The notes: generated by a model not told the origin, from the letters alone. Numbered from the stretch's first letter, positions 17,062 to 26,796 are shown. The stretch: DNA of 64,000 bases from Nocardia rosealba (GCF_020216065.1 NZ_JAIWNA010000006.1:124001-188000), one strand, 5' to 3'. Numbers and translations: made by a program.

Positions 17062-18858
17062 TCATGCGCCCCGGCCTTCCGTGATGACGGCCTGTTCGAG
17101 CGGATCGACCGGGGGAACCGGTTTTCCGGTGCGCATCCGGCGGTCGATGTAGTTCACCAGGTGGGTGAGCGGGATGGTCAGCACCAGATACATCAGACCC
17201 GCCGCGACCAGCGGGGACAGGTTGCCGGTCTGGGCGTTGAGGTCGCGGCCGACCGCGAACAGCTCGCGCTGGGAAGCGAGCAACCCGAGGAAGTAGATGA
17301 GCGAGGAGTCCTTGATGAGGGCGATGAACTGGTTCATCAGCGCGGGCAGCACCCGGCGCACACCCTGCGGGATCACCACGAGAGTCATCGCCTGGCGGTA
17401 CCCGAACCCGATCGCGCGGGCCGCTTCGAGCTGACCCGGCTCCACCGACTGGATACCGGACCGGAAGATCTCCCCGATGTAAGCCGCCGCCAGCAAGGCC
17501 AACGCCACCGCGCCGAGCCAGTACGGATTGCCGCCGGTGACATTACGAACCACCGGGCCGATACCGAGCCCGATCAGCAGGATGATGACCACGGCGGGCA
17601 GGCCGCGGAAAATATCGGTGTACACGCGGGCGGGCCAGCGCAACCAGCGGGTGCGCGAGATTCCCATCACCGCGAGCAGCATGCCGAGCACCGTGCCGAG
17701 GACACCCGAAACCACGGCCAGGATCAGCGTATTCGGCAGACCGGTCTTGATGAGGTCGGGGAAGGCCTTGGTGTACAGCGACCAGTCGAAGAAGGTGTCC
17801 TTCAACTGCTGGATGGTCGACTTCTGTTGCGCCACTTCGGCTTCGCCGGGGTCTTTGCTCGCGGCGATGGCGGCGAAGTCCGGAAGCTGCGGCGCCGGTG
17901 CGGCTTTGGAGCCCGGCTTCCAGCCCGGTGGCAGCTCGCGCGGCACCCAGTCGGCGTAGAGGCGCGCGTAGGTGCCGTCGGCGATCACCGCGTCCAAGCC
18001 CGCGTTGAGGGCGTCGATGAGCGGCTGGTTGTTCTTGGCCACCGCGTAGCCGACGAAGTTGTCGAGACTGAAGGTGTTCTCCGACACCACGATTCCGTCG
18101 CCGGGTTTGATCGCGCCCTCGGCCTGCGCCGACGGGGCGACCCAGGCGTCGACCTGGCCGGACTTCAGATTCGCGTACGCGGTGTTGTAGTCGGGGAACT
18201 TCACCGGGTCCAGGCGCAGCTGGTTCACCACGAACTCGTCCTGCACGGTGCCCTGCACCACGGCGATCCGCGAACCCGAGTTCAGATCACCGAAGCCCTT
18301 GACCGCCGAACCCTGCGGAACCACCAGCGAGAAATAGCCGAAGTCGTAGCCGTTGGTGAAGCCGACGAGTTCGCGCCTGGCATCGGTGGTGGTGATGTTG
18401 GACGAACCGACATCGAAGCGCTTGCCCGCCACCTGGGCGAGCAGCCCGGCGAACTCGGTGCCCGAGAACTCCACCTGCAGGCCCAGTTTCGCGCCGATCT
18501 CACGCAGCAGTTCGTTGTCGAAACCGGTGAAGGTGCCCTGCCCGTTCACACAGATGCTCGGCGGCGCGTCCGAGAGGGTGCCGACGCTGAGCTTGCCCGG
18601 GCTGAGCAGGCCGAGCTTGCTGGTGTCGATCGACTCGAGCGGCACCGTGGTCGGGGTCGTGTAGCGGTCGGTGCCCGCAGTCTCGGAGGAGGCGAGATTG
18701 GTCGGCGCCGCGGCCGCCGCGCTCTGGCCCGGAGGCGAGCACAGGTCACCCGTCGACGTCTCGCCACCGGAGCCACCGCATCCGGTCGCGGCCACGCCGA
18801 CGAGGAGCAACAGCGCGGCAATCCGCGCCCGGGTTCGCACAGCACGCACACCTGCCAT
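17062..18858 (-). CDS. Fused amino acid-binding lipoprotein and ABC permease (GlnH-GlnP type)
   Basis: 598 residues. The signal peptide ends at lipobox AATGC (Cys27). A type 3 solute-binding domain follows at about 60-315 (FTGFDNELLREIGAKLGLQVEF; DARRELVGFTNGYDFGYFSLVV; DAWVAPSAQAEGA). After a linker with SKDPGEAEVAQQK comes a permease domain from about 360 to 580 with five or so helices and the EAA-like loop ARAIGFGYRQAMTLVVIPQGVRRVLPAL. Fusion of receptor and channel in one chain is known for this family. It probably imports glutamine or a related polar amino acid together with the adjacent ATPase. Confidence 0.92.
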   Translation of the reverse strand: MAGVRAVRTRARIAALLLLVGVAATGCGGSGGETSTGDLCSPPGQSAAAAAPTNLASSETAGTDRYTTPTTVPLESIDTSKLGLLSPGKLSVGTLSDAPPSICVNGQGTFTGFDNELLREIGAKLGLQVEFSGTEFAGLLAQVAGKRFDVGSSNITTTDARRELVGFTNGYDFGYFSLVVPQGSAVKGFGDLNSGSRIAVVQGTVQDEFVVNQLRLDPVKFPDYNTAYANLKSGQVDAWVAPSAQAEGAIKPGDGIVVSENTFSLDNFVGYAVAKNNQPLIDALNAGLDAVIADGTYARLYADWVPRELPPGWKPGSKAAPAPQLPDFAAIAASKDPGEAEVAQQKSTIQQLKDTFFDWSLYTKAFPDLIKTGLPNTLILAVVSGVLGTVLGMLLAVMGISRTRWLRWPARVYTDIFRGLPAVVIILLIGLGIGPVVRNVTGGNPYWLGAVALALLAAAYIGEIFRSGIQSVEPGQLEAARAIGFGYRQAMTLVVIPQGVRRVLPALMNQFIALIKDSSLIYFLGLLASQRELFAVGRDLNAQTGNLSPLVAAGLMYLVLTIPLTHLVNYIDRRMRTGKPVPPVDPLEQAVITEGRGA

Positions 18859-18937
18859 GCCGATAGACCCTAATGCCCGCCCGTGTCCCCACTCGCCACC
18901 CGCGCCTGGTGTGGTGCATCCGGGCAGGTCAAAGATT

Positions 18938-19732
18938 TTATGCGAGGCCTTCCAGTAATTCCGGGTTCACTTCGTCGCGCCACTCGATCGCGCGGCGCAC
19001 CTCGGCGAGGTCGTAGTCGGGACCGGAGACGCCGATGGTGAACAGGCTCACACCCGCCGCGCGCAACTGTTCGGCCTGCGCCCGGCCCTGCCACTGCACC
19101 GACCGTTCGATGCGGCTCTCGTCGGTGCCGACGGCGGCGGCGTGCTCGGCCAGGATCTTGTTCTTGTGCGCCAGCGTCTCCACGTCGACGAAGGAATGCC
19201 AGATGTCGGCGTACTCGGCGACCAGGCGCAGCGTTTTGCGCTCGCCGCCGCCACCGATGAGGATCGGGATGTCGCGCACCGGCGGCGGACTAAGCACGCG
19301 CAGGCGGGCGGTGAGCCGGGACATGTTGTCCTTCAACAGGTTCAGCCTGCTACCGGCCGTACCGAATTCGTACCCGTACTCGGTGTAGTCGCGCTGGAAC
19401 CAGCCCGCACCGATGCCGAGAATCAACCGGCCGCCGCTGATCCGGTCGACCGTGCGCGCCATATCGGCGAGCAGATCGGGATTGCGATAGCCGCCGCCGG
19501 TGACCAGCGCACCGAACTCGACCCGCTCGGTCTGCTCGGCCCACGCGCCGAGCATGGTCCAGCATTCGAAATGCGCGCCCGCCGGATCACCGGTGAGCGG
19601 ATAGAAATGGTCCCAGTTGAAGACGATGTCCACCCCGGCGTCCTCGGCCCGCAACACCGCATCACGAATCAGCCCGTAATCCGGTGCGTGCTGGGGCTGA
19701 AGCTGGACTCCGATACGAACTGGACGACTCAT
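18938..19732 (-). CDS. LLM class F420-dependent oxidoreductase
   Basis: 264 residues, a luciferase-like monooxygenase-fold enzyme of the actinobacterial F420-using group. Diagnostic stretches are GVDIVFNWDHFYPL, ISGGRLILGIGAGWFQRDYTEYGYEFG, IPILIGGGGERKTLRLVAEYADIWH and the C-terminal FTIGVSGPDYDL. The substrate is unknown. GAGGAG stands just ahead of the ATG. An LLM-family gene also lies near ino1 in mycobacteria (Rv0044c), so this may be its positional counterpart. It is divergent from the SugC-like ATPase gene, with 141 bp between starts. Confidence 0.9.
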   Translation of the reverse strand: MSRPVRIGVQLQPQHAPDYGLIRDAVLRAEDAGVDIVFNWDHFYPLTGDPAGAHFECWTMLGAWAEQTERVEFGALVTGGGYRNPDLLADMARTVDRISGGRLILGIGAGWFQRDYTEYGYEFGTAGSRLNLLKDNMSRLTARLRVLSPPPVRDIPILIGGGGERKTLRLVAEYADIWHSFVDVETLAHKNKILAEHAAAVGTDESRIERSVQWQGRAQAEQLRAAGVSLFTIGVSGPDYDLAEVRRAIEWRDEVNPELLEGLA

Positions 19733-19873
19733 ACCGCGCTCCTCGGTACTCGGTGGGCTCCGGGACCGAGGCTACCGCAGCACGTCCGGAGCACCGGGCC
19801 GCTACGATCCGAGCCGACCCTGTTCTCGGATCGTCCGGCACGTTCCTGCCGGGATGGGAAGAATGATCTACGC

Positions 19874-20956
<1,083 letters not shown>

Positions 20957-20968
20957 TCGGCCGGACAT

Positions 20969-20995
20969 GCCGACCGCATCATCGGTGCGGTCGGC
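20969..20995. terminator. Bidirectional hairpin between ATPase and HxlR genes
   Basis: A perfect 10-bp stem GCCGACCGCA (20969-20978) with TGCGGTCGGC (20986-20995), loop TCATCGG, sits in the 56-bp gap between convergent stops. Confidence 0.75.
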
Positions 20996-21012
20996 TTCCG
21001 TCGTCGTACCGA

Positions 21013-21549
21013 TCAGGCACCGGTGCCCTCCGGTCGGCGGCCCGCCTTCTTGCGGGCACGCAGGTAGTCCGGGTTGACGCGAATGGTGAGCTGTTCGAGT
21101 TCGACCGGTTCGCCGGTGGGTGTGGTGAGCCGCGCACGGACCGGTTCGCCGGTTTCGGTATCGACGCGCAGTAGCGGCGCCGGGCCCGGCTGGAGGTAGG
21201 TGTCGCCCCACTGCCACAGCGCCACGACCGCCGGGAGTAGGTCCCTGCCCATCTGGGTGAGGACGTACTCGTGCCGGGTGCGCTTGCCTTCTTCCTGGTA
21301 GGGGTGCTTTTCCAGGATGCCCGCCGCGGTGAGTTTGCGGAGCTGGCTCGCCGCCGCCGCGTCGGTGATGCCGACGCGGCGGGCGAAGCCGTCGAAGCGG
21401 GTGGTGCCGTAGTAGGCCTCGCGCAGGATGAGGACGGCCGAGCGGGTGCCGATGAGCTCCATGGCTCTGGCGATCGAACAGCCTTCGGTCTCCCACCTAC
21501 TCAGATCGGCCAAGGGTCCTTCCATCACCGCTGCCATAGCCGTCATCAT
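21013..21549 (-). CDS. HxlR-family winged-helix transcriptional regulator
   Basis: 178 residues from ATG 21549; a second ATG three bases on has better spacing from the GGGAGG site. The HxlR domain covers about residues 15-110: the Cys of WETEGCSIARAMELIGTRSAVLILREA, then the recognition region GITDAAAASQLRKLTAAGILEK and the wing HPYQEEGKRTRHEYVLT. A 60-residue C-terminal extension follows. HxlR proteins sense electrophiles or small ligands. It is divergent from the thiolase gene. A CTGGCTAT-N8-ATAGCCAG palindrome lies between them, so it probably controls the thiolase and itself. Confidence 0.9.
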   Translation of the reverse strand: MMTAMAAVMEGPLADLSRWETEGCSIARAMELIGTRSAVLILREAYYGTTRFDGFARRVGITDAAAASQLRKLTAAGILEKHPYQEEGKRTRHEYVLTQMGRDLLPAVVALWQWGDTYLQPGPAPLLRVDTETGEPVRARLTTPTGEPVELEQLTIRVNPDYLRARKKAGRRPEGTGA

Positions 21550-21589
21550 ACGCCTCCCTGACTTGAGCAAATGATAGCTAGCGTCTAAT

Positions 21590-21613
21590 CTGGCTATTGT
21601 CTGATATAGCCAG
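21590..21613. promoter_or_regulatory. Palindromic operator candidate between hxlR-type and thiolase genes
   Basis: A perfect inverted repeat, CTGGCTAT (21590-21597) and ATAGCCAG (21606-21613), has an 8-bp spacer, so the half-sites are centred 16 bp apart. It ends 16 bp before the thiolase ATG and 41 bp before the regulator start. This is the expected position for an HxlR operator controlling both genes. Confidence 0.6.
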
Positions 21614-21629
21614 AGGGAAGAGGACTCCC

Positions 21630-22799
21630 ATGCGAGACGCGGTCATCGTCGAAGCGGTACGCACCCCCATCGGCCGGGGCAAACCCGACGGCGCACTCCA
21701 CGACGTCCATCCCGTCGACCTGCTCGCCCACAGCCTGCGCGCGGTGATCGAGCGCAGCGGCATCGACCCGGCGCTGGTCGACGACGTGATCGGCGGCATC
21801 GTCACCCAGGTCGGCGAGCAGGGCGTGAATATGACCCGGCGGGCCGCACTGGCCGCGGGGTACCCCGAGTCGGTGCCGGCGACCACCGTCGACCGGCAGT
21901 GCGGAAGCAGCCAGCAGGCCATCCACTTCGCCGCCCAAGGCGTCATCGCGGGCGCGTACGACATCGTCGTCGCGGCAGGCGTCGAGTCCATGGGGCGAGT
22001 CCCGATGGGCGCCAGTGCGGTCGGGGCCGCCGATCTGTCCGGGGTCGCCTTCGCGGAACGGTATCCGGAGGACCTGGTCCCGCAGGGCATCAGCGCCGAG
22101 CTCATCGCCGCCAAGTGGGGGCTGAGCCGCACCCAGCTCGACGAGTTCGCGCTGAACAGCCACGAAAAGGCCGCCCGCGCAACGAAAGATGGGCTCTTCG
22201 CCGACGAACTCGCCCCGCTGAACGGGTTGACCGCCGACGAGGGCATTCGCATCGGCTCCACCCTCGAAACGCTGGCGAAGCTGAAGCCCGCCTACTACGA
22301 CCCGGCCATGGCGGCGCGCTTCCCGCAGATCGGCTGGGAGATCACCGCCGCCTCCGCCAGCCAGGTCAGTGACGGCAGTTCGGCCGTGCTCATCATGTCG
22401 GGCGAGCGGGCCGAGCAGCTCGGCCTGCGCCCGCTTGCCCGGCTGCACAGCTTCGCCGTCGCGGGCGACGACCCGTTGCTCATGCTCACCGCGGTGATCC
22501 CCGCGACCGAGAAGGTGCTGCGCCGGGCGGGCCTCGACCTGTCCGACATCGACCTGATCGAGATCAACGAGGCGTTCTCGCCCGTCGTCCTGGCCTGGGC
22601 GCAGGAAACCGGCGCCGACCACAGCAAGGTGAACGTCAACGGCGGTGCCATCGCCCTCGGTCACCCGCTCGGTGCCTCCGGGGCACGTCTGATGACCACC
22701 CTGGTACACGCCCTGCACCAGCGTGGCGCGCGTTATGGCTTGCAGACCATGTGCGAAGCGGGCGGGCTCGCCAACGCGACCATCATCGAAAGGTTGTGA
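21630..22799 (+). CDS. Acetyl-CoA C-acyltransferase (thiolase, FadA type)
   Basis: 389 residues from ATG 21630, preceded by GAGGGAAGAGG. A thiolase that cleaves 3-ketoacyl-CoA or condenses acetyl-CoA. The nucleophile is Cys91 in DRQCGSSQQA. The His of the GGAIALGHPLGASGAR motif and the C-terminal Cys of MCEAGGLANATI complete the active site; the last motif is usually CxGGG, so AGG is a slight variant. NEAF is present as EINEAFSPV. Chain-length preference cannot be read from sequence; the pattern fits actinobacterial fatty-acid or steroid beta-oxidation thiolases. It is divergently paired with an HxlR regulator. Confidence 0.94.
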   Translation: MRDAVIVEAVRTPIGRGKPDGALHDVHPVDLLAHSLRAVIERSGIDPALVDDVIGGIVTQVGEQGVNMTRRAALAAGYPESVPATTVDRQCGSSQQAIHFAAQGVIAGAYDIVVAAGVESMGRVPMGASAVGAADLSGVAFAERYPEDLVPQGISAELIAAKWGLSRTQLDEFALNSHEKAARATKDGLFADELAPLNGLTADEGIRIGSTLETLAKLKPAYYDPAMAARFPQIGWEITAASASQVSDGSSAVLIMSGERAEQLGLRPLARLHSFAVAGDDPLLMLTAVIPATEKVLRRAGLDLSDIDLIEINEAFSPVVLAWAQETGADHSKVNVNGGAIALGHPLGASGARLMTTLVHALHQRGARYGLQTMCEAGGLANATIIERL

Positions 22800-22998
22800 A
22801 TGCGGTCGCCGGCGGCGTCCACTCGGATGCCGCCGCCGACGGTCGTCCTCGGCTACGGCCGAGACCCGTCACCGGTGCGCCGTATCCGACCGCGCCCGTT
22901 TCTGCCGTCTGGCCTGCGACCCGACTTCTACGGTCCGGCGTACAAGTAGGCAGAGCAGGTCACCCTCTCCGACACTGCGCAACGCTTAGGGTGATGGC

Positions 22999-23985
22999 GT
23001 GGACTTCGAGACCTTTGTTTACGCGATTCCGCTGCGTACGCGGTTTCGGGGGATCACCGTGCGCGAGGGGATGCTGATTCGCGGGGAGAACGGGTGGGGA
23101 GAGTTCTGCGCGTTTCCCGAGTACGACGATCGGGAGGCGGCGGGGTGGTTGGCTACCGCTGTCGAGCAGGCGACGATCGGGTGGCCTGCGCCGGTGCGGG
23201 AGCGGGTGCCGGTGAACTGCATTGTGCCTGCCGTAGATCCCGAGCGTGCGGCGCGAATCGTCCGTGAATCCGGTTGTGCGACAGCGAAGGTTAAGGTCGC
23301 CGATCATCCTGATTCGTCGGCCGAAGATCTGGCGCGGGTGGCGGCGGTGCGGGCGGCGCTCGGGGATTCCGGCGCCGTCCGGGTCGACGCCAATGCGGCG
23401 TGGGATGTCGAGACAGCGGTGCGGCGAATTCGGGAACTTGATTCGGCGGCAGGCGGATTGGAGTACGTCGAGCAACCGTGCGGGAGCATCGAGGAACTCG
23501 CTGAGGTGCGGGCGCGGGTCTCGGTGCCGATCGCGGCCGACGAGTCGATCCGGCGGGCGGAGGACCCGTTGCGCGTTGCGGTGGCAGGCGCGGCGGATGT
23601 TGCGGTGCTCAAATGCACGCCGCTGGGTGGGGTGCGGCGGGCGCTCGCGGTTGCCGAGGCCGCCGGGCTGCCGACGGTGGTGTCGTCGGCACTGGAGACG
23701 AGTGTGGGGCTGGCAGCCCAGATCGCTCTGGCCGGGACGCTGCCGGAGCTCGAATTCGCCTGTGGGCTCGGCACTCTCGCGCTGTTCGAGGGCGATCTCG
23801 TTGCCGATTCGCTGCGACCGGTGGACGGGTGGTTGGCGGTGCCGACCAGTGCGCCGGAACCCGATCCCGCTGCGATGGATCGATACCGGCATCCGGATGC
23901 CGAGCGGGCCCAGTGGTGGATGCGGCGGTATGAACGGGTGCGCGCATTGCTCGAGGACGGTTCAGCTGCCGACCCCGGTCCGTAG
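22999..23985 (+). CDS. menC: o-Succinylbenzoate synthase
   Basis: Dehydrates SHCHC to o-succinylbenzoate in menaquinone biosynthesis. 328 residues of the enolase superfamily, in the shorter actinobacterial form. Catalytic residues are visible: Lys97 and Lys99 in ATAKVKV, metal ligands Asp130 (RVDANAAWD), Glu158 (YVEQPC) and Asp181 (AADESIR), and the second catalytic Lys205 in VLKCTPLGG. The start is a GTG with no ribosome-binding site, six bases after a TAGGGT sequence (22987-22992). The transcript may therefore be leaderless, though no good -35 is seen. Other men genes are not in the window. The 199 bp before it hold nothing recognisable. Confidence 0.92.
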   Translation: MDFETFVYAIPLRTRFRGITVREGMLIRGENGWGEFCAFPEYDDREAAGWLATAVEQATIGWPAPVRERVPVNCIVPAVDPERAARIVRESGCATAKVKVADHPDSSAEDLARVAAVRAALGDSGAVRVDANAAWDVETAVRRIRELDSAAGGLEYVEQPCGSIEELAEVRARVSVPIAADESIRRAEDPLRVAVAGAADVAVLKCTPLGGVRRALAVAEAAGLPTVVSSALETSVGLAAQIALAGTLPELEFACGLGTLALFEGDLVADSLRPVDGWLAVPTSAPEPDPAAMDRYRHPDAERAQWWMRRYERVRALLEDGSAADPGP

Positions 23986-24037
23986 GCGCCACTCCTAGAC
24001 GCCTCGGCCACCGAGGGTAGCCATCGGCCCAATTTGG

Positions 24038-24066
24038 TTGCACACAACTTAATTGTGCGCTATGGT
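24038..24066 (+). promoter_or_regulatory. ohrR-ohr promoter with embedded OhrR operator
   Basis: TTGCAC (24038-24043) and TATGGT (24061-24066) are exactly 17 bp apart, a good vegetative promoter. The imperfect palindrome GCACACAA-CTTAA-TTGTGCGC (24040-24060, 7 of 8 pairs) covers the spacer, as expected for OhrR repression. The ATG follows six bases after the -10, so the mRNA is probably leaderless. Confidence 0.72.
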
Positions 24067-24072
24067 TTTTTC

Positions 24073-24504
24073 ATGACCGACGGACTCACCCTCGACGAGC
24101 AGCTGTGCTTCCCGCTCTACGCGGCCTCGCGAGCGATGACGGCGGTCTACCGTCCGAAACTGGAACAACTAGGGCTCACCTACCCGCAGTACCTGGTGAT
24201 GCTGGCACTGTGGGAACGCGACGGCCGCAGCGTCGGCGAGCTCGGCAGGGCGCTCGATCTGGACTCCGGCACTCTGTCACCGCTGCTCAAGCGGCTGGAA
24301 GCAACCGGGTTCGTGCAACGCAGGCGCGCGGCCGACGACGAACGCCGCGTCGACATCGTGCTCACCGATCACGGGCGGGCCGTGCGCGCCCGAGCTTGCG
24401 CCATTCCCACGGAAATGGCGCAAGCCGCGGGTCTGACCGGCGACGAAGCCGCGGCCCTTCGCACTCTGCTCCGCAAACTGACCGATTCCCTCATCGAGAA
24501 ATGA
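24073..24504 (+). CDS. ohrR: OhrR, MarR-family organic peroxide sensor
   Basis: 143 residues from ATG 24073. A MarR-fold repressor that is inactivated when its N-terminal Cys is oxidised by organic hydroperoxides. That Cys is Cys12 in LDEQLCFPLYAASR, with the two conserved Tyr regions nearby. The winged helix reads YPQYLVMLALWERDGRSVGELGRALDLDSGTLSPLLKRLEATG and then RRRAADDERRVDIVLT. The longer frame from 24034 overlaps the promoter and was rejected. The stop overlaps a possible ohr start (ATGA at 24501), so the pair is one operon repressed by its own product through the palindrome at 24040. Confidence 0.93.
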   Translation: MTDGLTLDEQLCFPLYAASRAMTAVYRPKLEQLGLTYPQYLVMLALWERDGRSVGELGRALDLDSGTLSPLLKRLEATGFVQRRRAADDERRVDIVLTDHGRAVRARACAIPTEMAQAAGLTGDEAAALRTLLRKLTDSLIEK

Positions 24505-24512
24505 GACTCCCC

Positions 24513-24935
24513 ATGCAGGTTCTCTACACCGCTGAAGCCCTTGCCACCGGCGAAGGCCGTACCGGCTCCGCCCGCACCACCGACGGCAAGCTCGACGTGG
24601 TGCTCGCCCCGCCGAAGGAAATGGGCGGCGACGGCGCAGGGACCAACCCCGAGCAGCTGTTCGCGGCCGGCTACGCCGCGTGCTTCCACTCCGCGCTGCG
24701 CCTGGTCGGCAAGAAGGCAGGCGCGAATATCGCCGATTCCGCTGTGGGTGCGCAGGTTTCGATCGGCCCGAACGACAAGGGCGGCTTCCAGCTCGCCGTC
24801 ACCCTCGAGGTCACCCTTCCCCACCTCACCCGCGAGGAAGCGCAGCAGCTGGCCGACCAGGCACATCAGGTGTGCCCGTACTCCAACGCGACCCGCGGCA
24901 ATATCGACGTCGACGTCCAGGTCACCGAGGACTGA
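24513..24935 (+). CDS. ohr: Organic hydroperoxide resistance protein (Ohr)
   Basis: 140 residues from ATG 24513. An in-frame ATG at 24501 would add MRLP and overlap the ohrR stop by four bases; it is equally usable. Ohr reduces organic hydroperoxides with lipoylated-protein-derived thiols in the cytoplasm. The catalytic pair is Cys57 (GYAACFHSAL) and Cys121 (HQVCPYSNATRGN), and the Glu and Arg expected around the active site are in NPEQLF and TGEGRTG. The length is that of the family. It is followed by a strong hairpin. Confidence 0.95.
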   Translation: MQVLYTAEALATGEGRTGSARTTDGKLDVVLAPPKEMGGDGAGTNPEQLFAAGYAACFHSALRLVGKKAGANIADSAVGAQVSIGPNDKGGFQLAVTLEVTLPHLTREEAQQLADQAHQVCPYSNATRGNIDVDVQVTED

Positions 24936-24953
24936 TCGGCAACACCCGTCCAA

Positions 24954-24987
24954 TCGAGGTCCCGGTGCGCCTGCACCGGGGCCTCGA
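24954..24987 (+). terminator. Terminator after ohr
   Basis: A 15-bp stem (24954-24968 with 24973-24987, one G-U pair), loop GCCT, lies 18 bp after the ohr stop and is followed by a short T-containing tract. Confidence 0.75.
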
Positions 24988-25069
24988 GCCTTATCTACAA
25001 GCGGCCGTTGAGAATTCATTAGCCCCCTTCCCGCACGATCGACTCGTAGCCGAGAACGAAGGGGAAACA

Positions 25070-25321
25070 ATGAGAACAGCAATTGCCGCCGCGATGATCG
25101 CCGCGTTCAGCGTGATGGGGGTCGGCGTGGCCGCCGCAGCGACACCAGACCCCGCGCAGTCGAGTTTCGTCGCTGCTCGGGGATCGCTCGGCGGTGGCGG
25201 GAGTGGCGGTTCGACGAGCGGTTCACCCTGCACGGACAGCAAGTCCTGCACCTCGACCGGTCCGCGCGGAAGCGGACAGGGCGGGCGCGGCAGCGCCCCG
25301 GGCAGCACCGGGGGCCGGTAA
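25070..25321 (+). CDS. Small secreted Gly/Ser-rich protein
   Basis: 83 residues from ATG 25070, preceded by GAAGGGGAAACA. A Sec signal peptide (MRTAIAAAMIAAFSVMGVGVAAAA) ends near residue 24. The mature part is short and disordered: SLGGGGSGGSTSGSP, then CTDSKSCTSTG with two Cys six residues apart, and a Gly/Arg/Ser tail ending STGGR. No family is recognised; a small exported, possibly wall-associated peptide is the most that can be said. It stands alone between the ohr terminator and the convergent metallohydrolase gene, eight bases from that stop. Confidence 0.68.
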   Translation: MRTAIAAAMIAAFSVMGVGVAAAATPDPAQSSFVAARGSLGGGGSGGSTSGSPCTDSKSCTSTGPRGSGQGGRGSAPGSTGGR

Positions 25322-25328
25322 TCGAGGC

Positions 25329-25865
25329 TTACCCGAAGCGGACTCCGCAACCGGCGAATGTCGCCCGGATCAGCAGAGCCGCCTCGGGACCGATCACGCC
25401 GTCGGCCAATTCCGCATAGCGAGTGCAGAATTCGGGTCCGTGCGACACTTCGTCGGGGGTCGGCGCCAAATGATGGGCGAGTTCGTGCAGAACAACCAGT
25501 TCCCGCAACGCCCATGCGGTGGCGCCGGTATGGAGTGGGACGGCGAGCACGGCAGCGGCACGTTCGTAATGTGCCGCGGCCGTGCCCGCCCGCGCACGGA
25601 CCCGCACCGAAACCACCGCCCGATCCCATCGGGCTCGAACCCAATTCAGCGTAAGCACCTTGTCGACATAACTCTGCACCGATTCCACCGACGCGAATCG
25701 CCGCTCGACCGGCAAGGTCACCTGCGAACCATAGATATCGACAGTGCGATGCCCGAATTCCTCGGCGCGATCGAAGACACCACGCACCAACTGCTCGGCG
25801 TCGTATACCCGCGCCCGCTGCGTGTCGCGCCGCGGAGCCGGACGGGAAACATCGTCGCGATTCAT
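25329..25865 (-). CDS. TIGR04338-type putative metallohydrolase
   Basis: 178 residues from ATG 25865. The zinc-protease motif HELAHH is in LVVLHELAHHLAPTPDEVSHGPEFCTRY, where a downstream His (HGPEF) can be the third ligand, as in SprT/WSS-like minimal metallopeptidases. The N-terminal half (YDAEQLVRGVFDRAEEFG) and the C-terminal FAGCGVRFG are also as in the actinobacterial TIGR04338 family. The substrate is unknown. The ATG overlaps the stop of the DUF2786 gene by four bases (ATGA), so the two are translationally coupled. Confidence 0.86.
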   Translation of the reverse strand: MNRDDVSRPAPRRDTQRARVYDAEQLVRGVFDRAEEFGHRTVDIYGSQVTLPVERRFASVESVQSYVDKVLTLNWVRARWDRAVVSVRVRARAGTAAAHYERAAAVLAVPLHTGATAWALRELVVLHELAHHLAPTPDEVSHGPEFCTRYAELADGVIGPEAALLIRATFAGCGVRFG

Positions 25866-26695
25866 CGTCCCGTGAGCTTGCCGCGAGCGGCAGGTAGTTC
25901 GGTGGAGGGGCCGAGGCGGGCGTTGCGGCCCGCCCGGTCGCCCGCTTGCCGGGCGGCGGCCGAGTGGCCGGTGGAGGTCTGCGGTCCTCGCCAGGTGCCG
26001 CGCGCTTCCGAGGTGGCGGTGTAGAAGTCGGTGAGGGCGAGTTCCTTGTCGCGCAGGGCGAGTGCGGTTCCGGTCGACTCGACCGCCGATTCCTCGGCGA
26101 CCACCTCGGCCTTCACCTCGGCCAGTCGAGCGCCGATCCGCGCCGCGAACGCCATCTGGAAATTCAGTCGCGCCGTCACACCTGCGACCGGGGCCTGCAC
26201 CCTGCGACGGACCGTGCGGCCGAACCGCTTCTCGGCGACCACCTTCACCACCGTGGCCTCGCGATACGCACCCGACTTGATGTAGTGATCCGAGGCCCGC
26301 ACCATCTGCACCAGCAGACTCGCGTACAGCGCCTCGCAGGCGTCGATATCGGCTTCGAAACCGTAGGCGTAGACCTGCGTGGAGGTGCGCGCGACATCGC
26401 AGCGCACGTCGTTGGCCGTGGCGATGGCGACGAACAACTGCACGTAGGTGCGCAACCCCTTCCGCCCCGGCTCCCCGATCGGGATGATCCGCTGCACCGG
26501 GGTGGACCTGCGTTCGCGCCGCGCCACATGCGAGCGCGCGACCGCCAGATCGATCGACGACTTCGTCGCGAGCCGTTGTGCTGCCGCGAGAAAGGCCTCG
26601 GCCTCGTGTTCGTTGTCGGTGGCCTCGGCCTTGCGCAGCAAACCACCGATCCGGGAGAGCATCCGGTCCGGCCCCGCCGACGATGCAATGGTCAC
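25862..26695 (-). CDS. DUF2786-domain protein
   Basis: About 277 residues from the GTG at 26695 (GTGACCATTGCATCG); a GTG at 26725 would add ten residues. The DUF2786 domain is at the N-terminus: DRMLSRIGGLLRKAEATDNEHEAEAFLAAAQRLATKSSIDLAVA. A helical middle region follows (YVQLFVAIATANDVRCDVAR; ALYASLLVQMVRASDHYIKSG), with a Gly/Arg/Ser-rich tail from about 235 that looks disordered. The function is unknown. It overlaps the TIGR04338 metallohydrolase gene by four bases; a shared task is inferred from the coupling. Confidence 0.84.
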   Translation of the reverse strand: MTIASSAGPDRMLSRIGGLLRKAEATDNEHEAEAFLAAAQRLATKSSIDLAVARSHVARRERRSTPVQRIIPIGEPGRKGLRTYVQLFVAIATANDVRCDVARTSTQVYAYGFEADIDACEALYASLLVQMVRASDHYIKSGAYREATVVKVVAEKRFGRTVRRRVQAPVAGVTARLNFQMAFAARIGARLAEVKAEVVAEESAVESTGTALALRDKELALTDFYTATSEARGTWRGPQTSTGHSAAARQAGDRAGRNARLGPSTELPAARGKLTGR

Positions 26696-26796
26696 CCGAT
26701 CGAGGGTAGGCCACCACACCGACACACTTCAGCACGCATAACCGCACTCCCCGCCACCACATCCCGACCTCGAGGAGGGATCGCCGCGCAGCGGCG

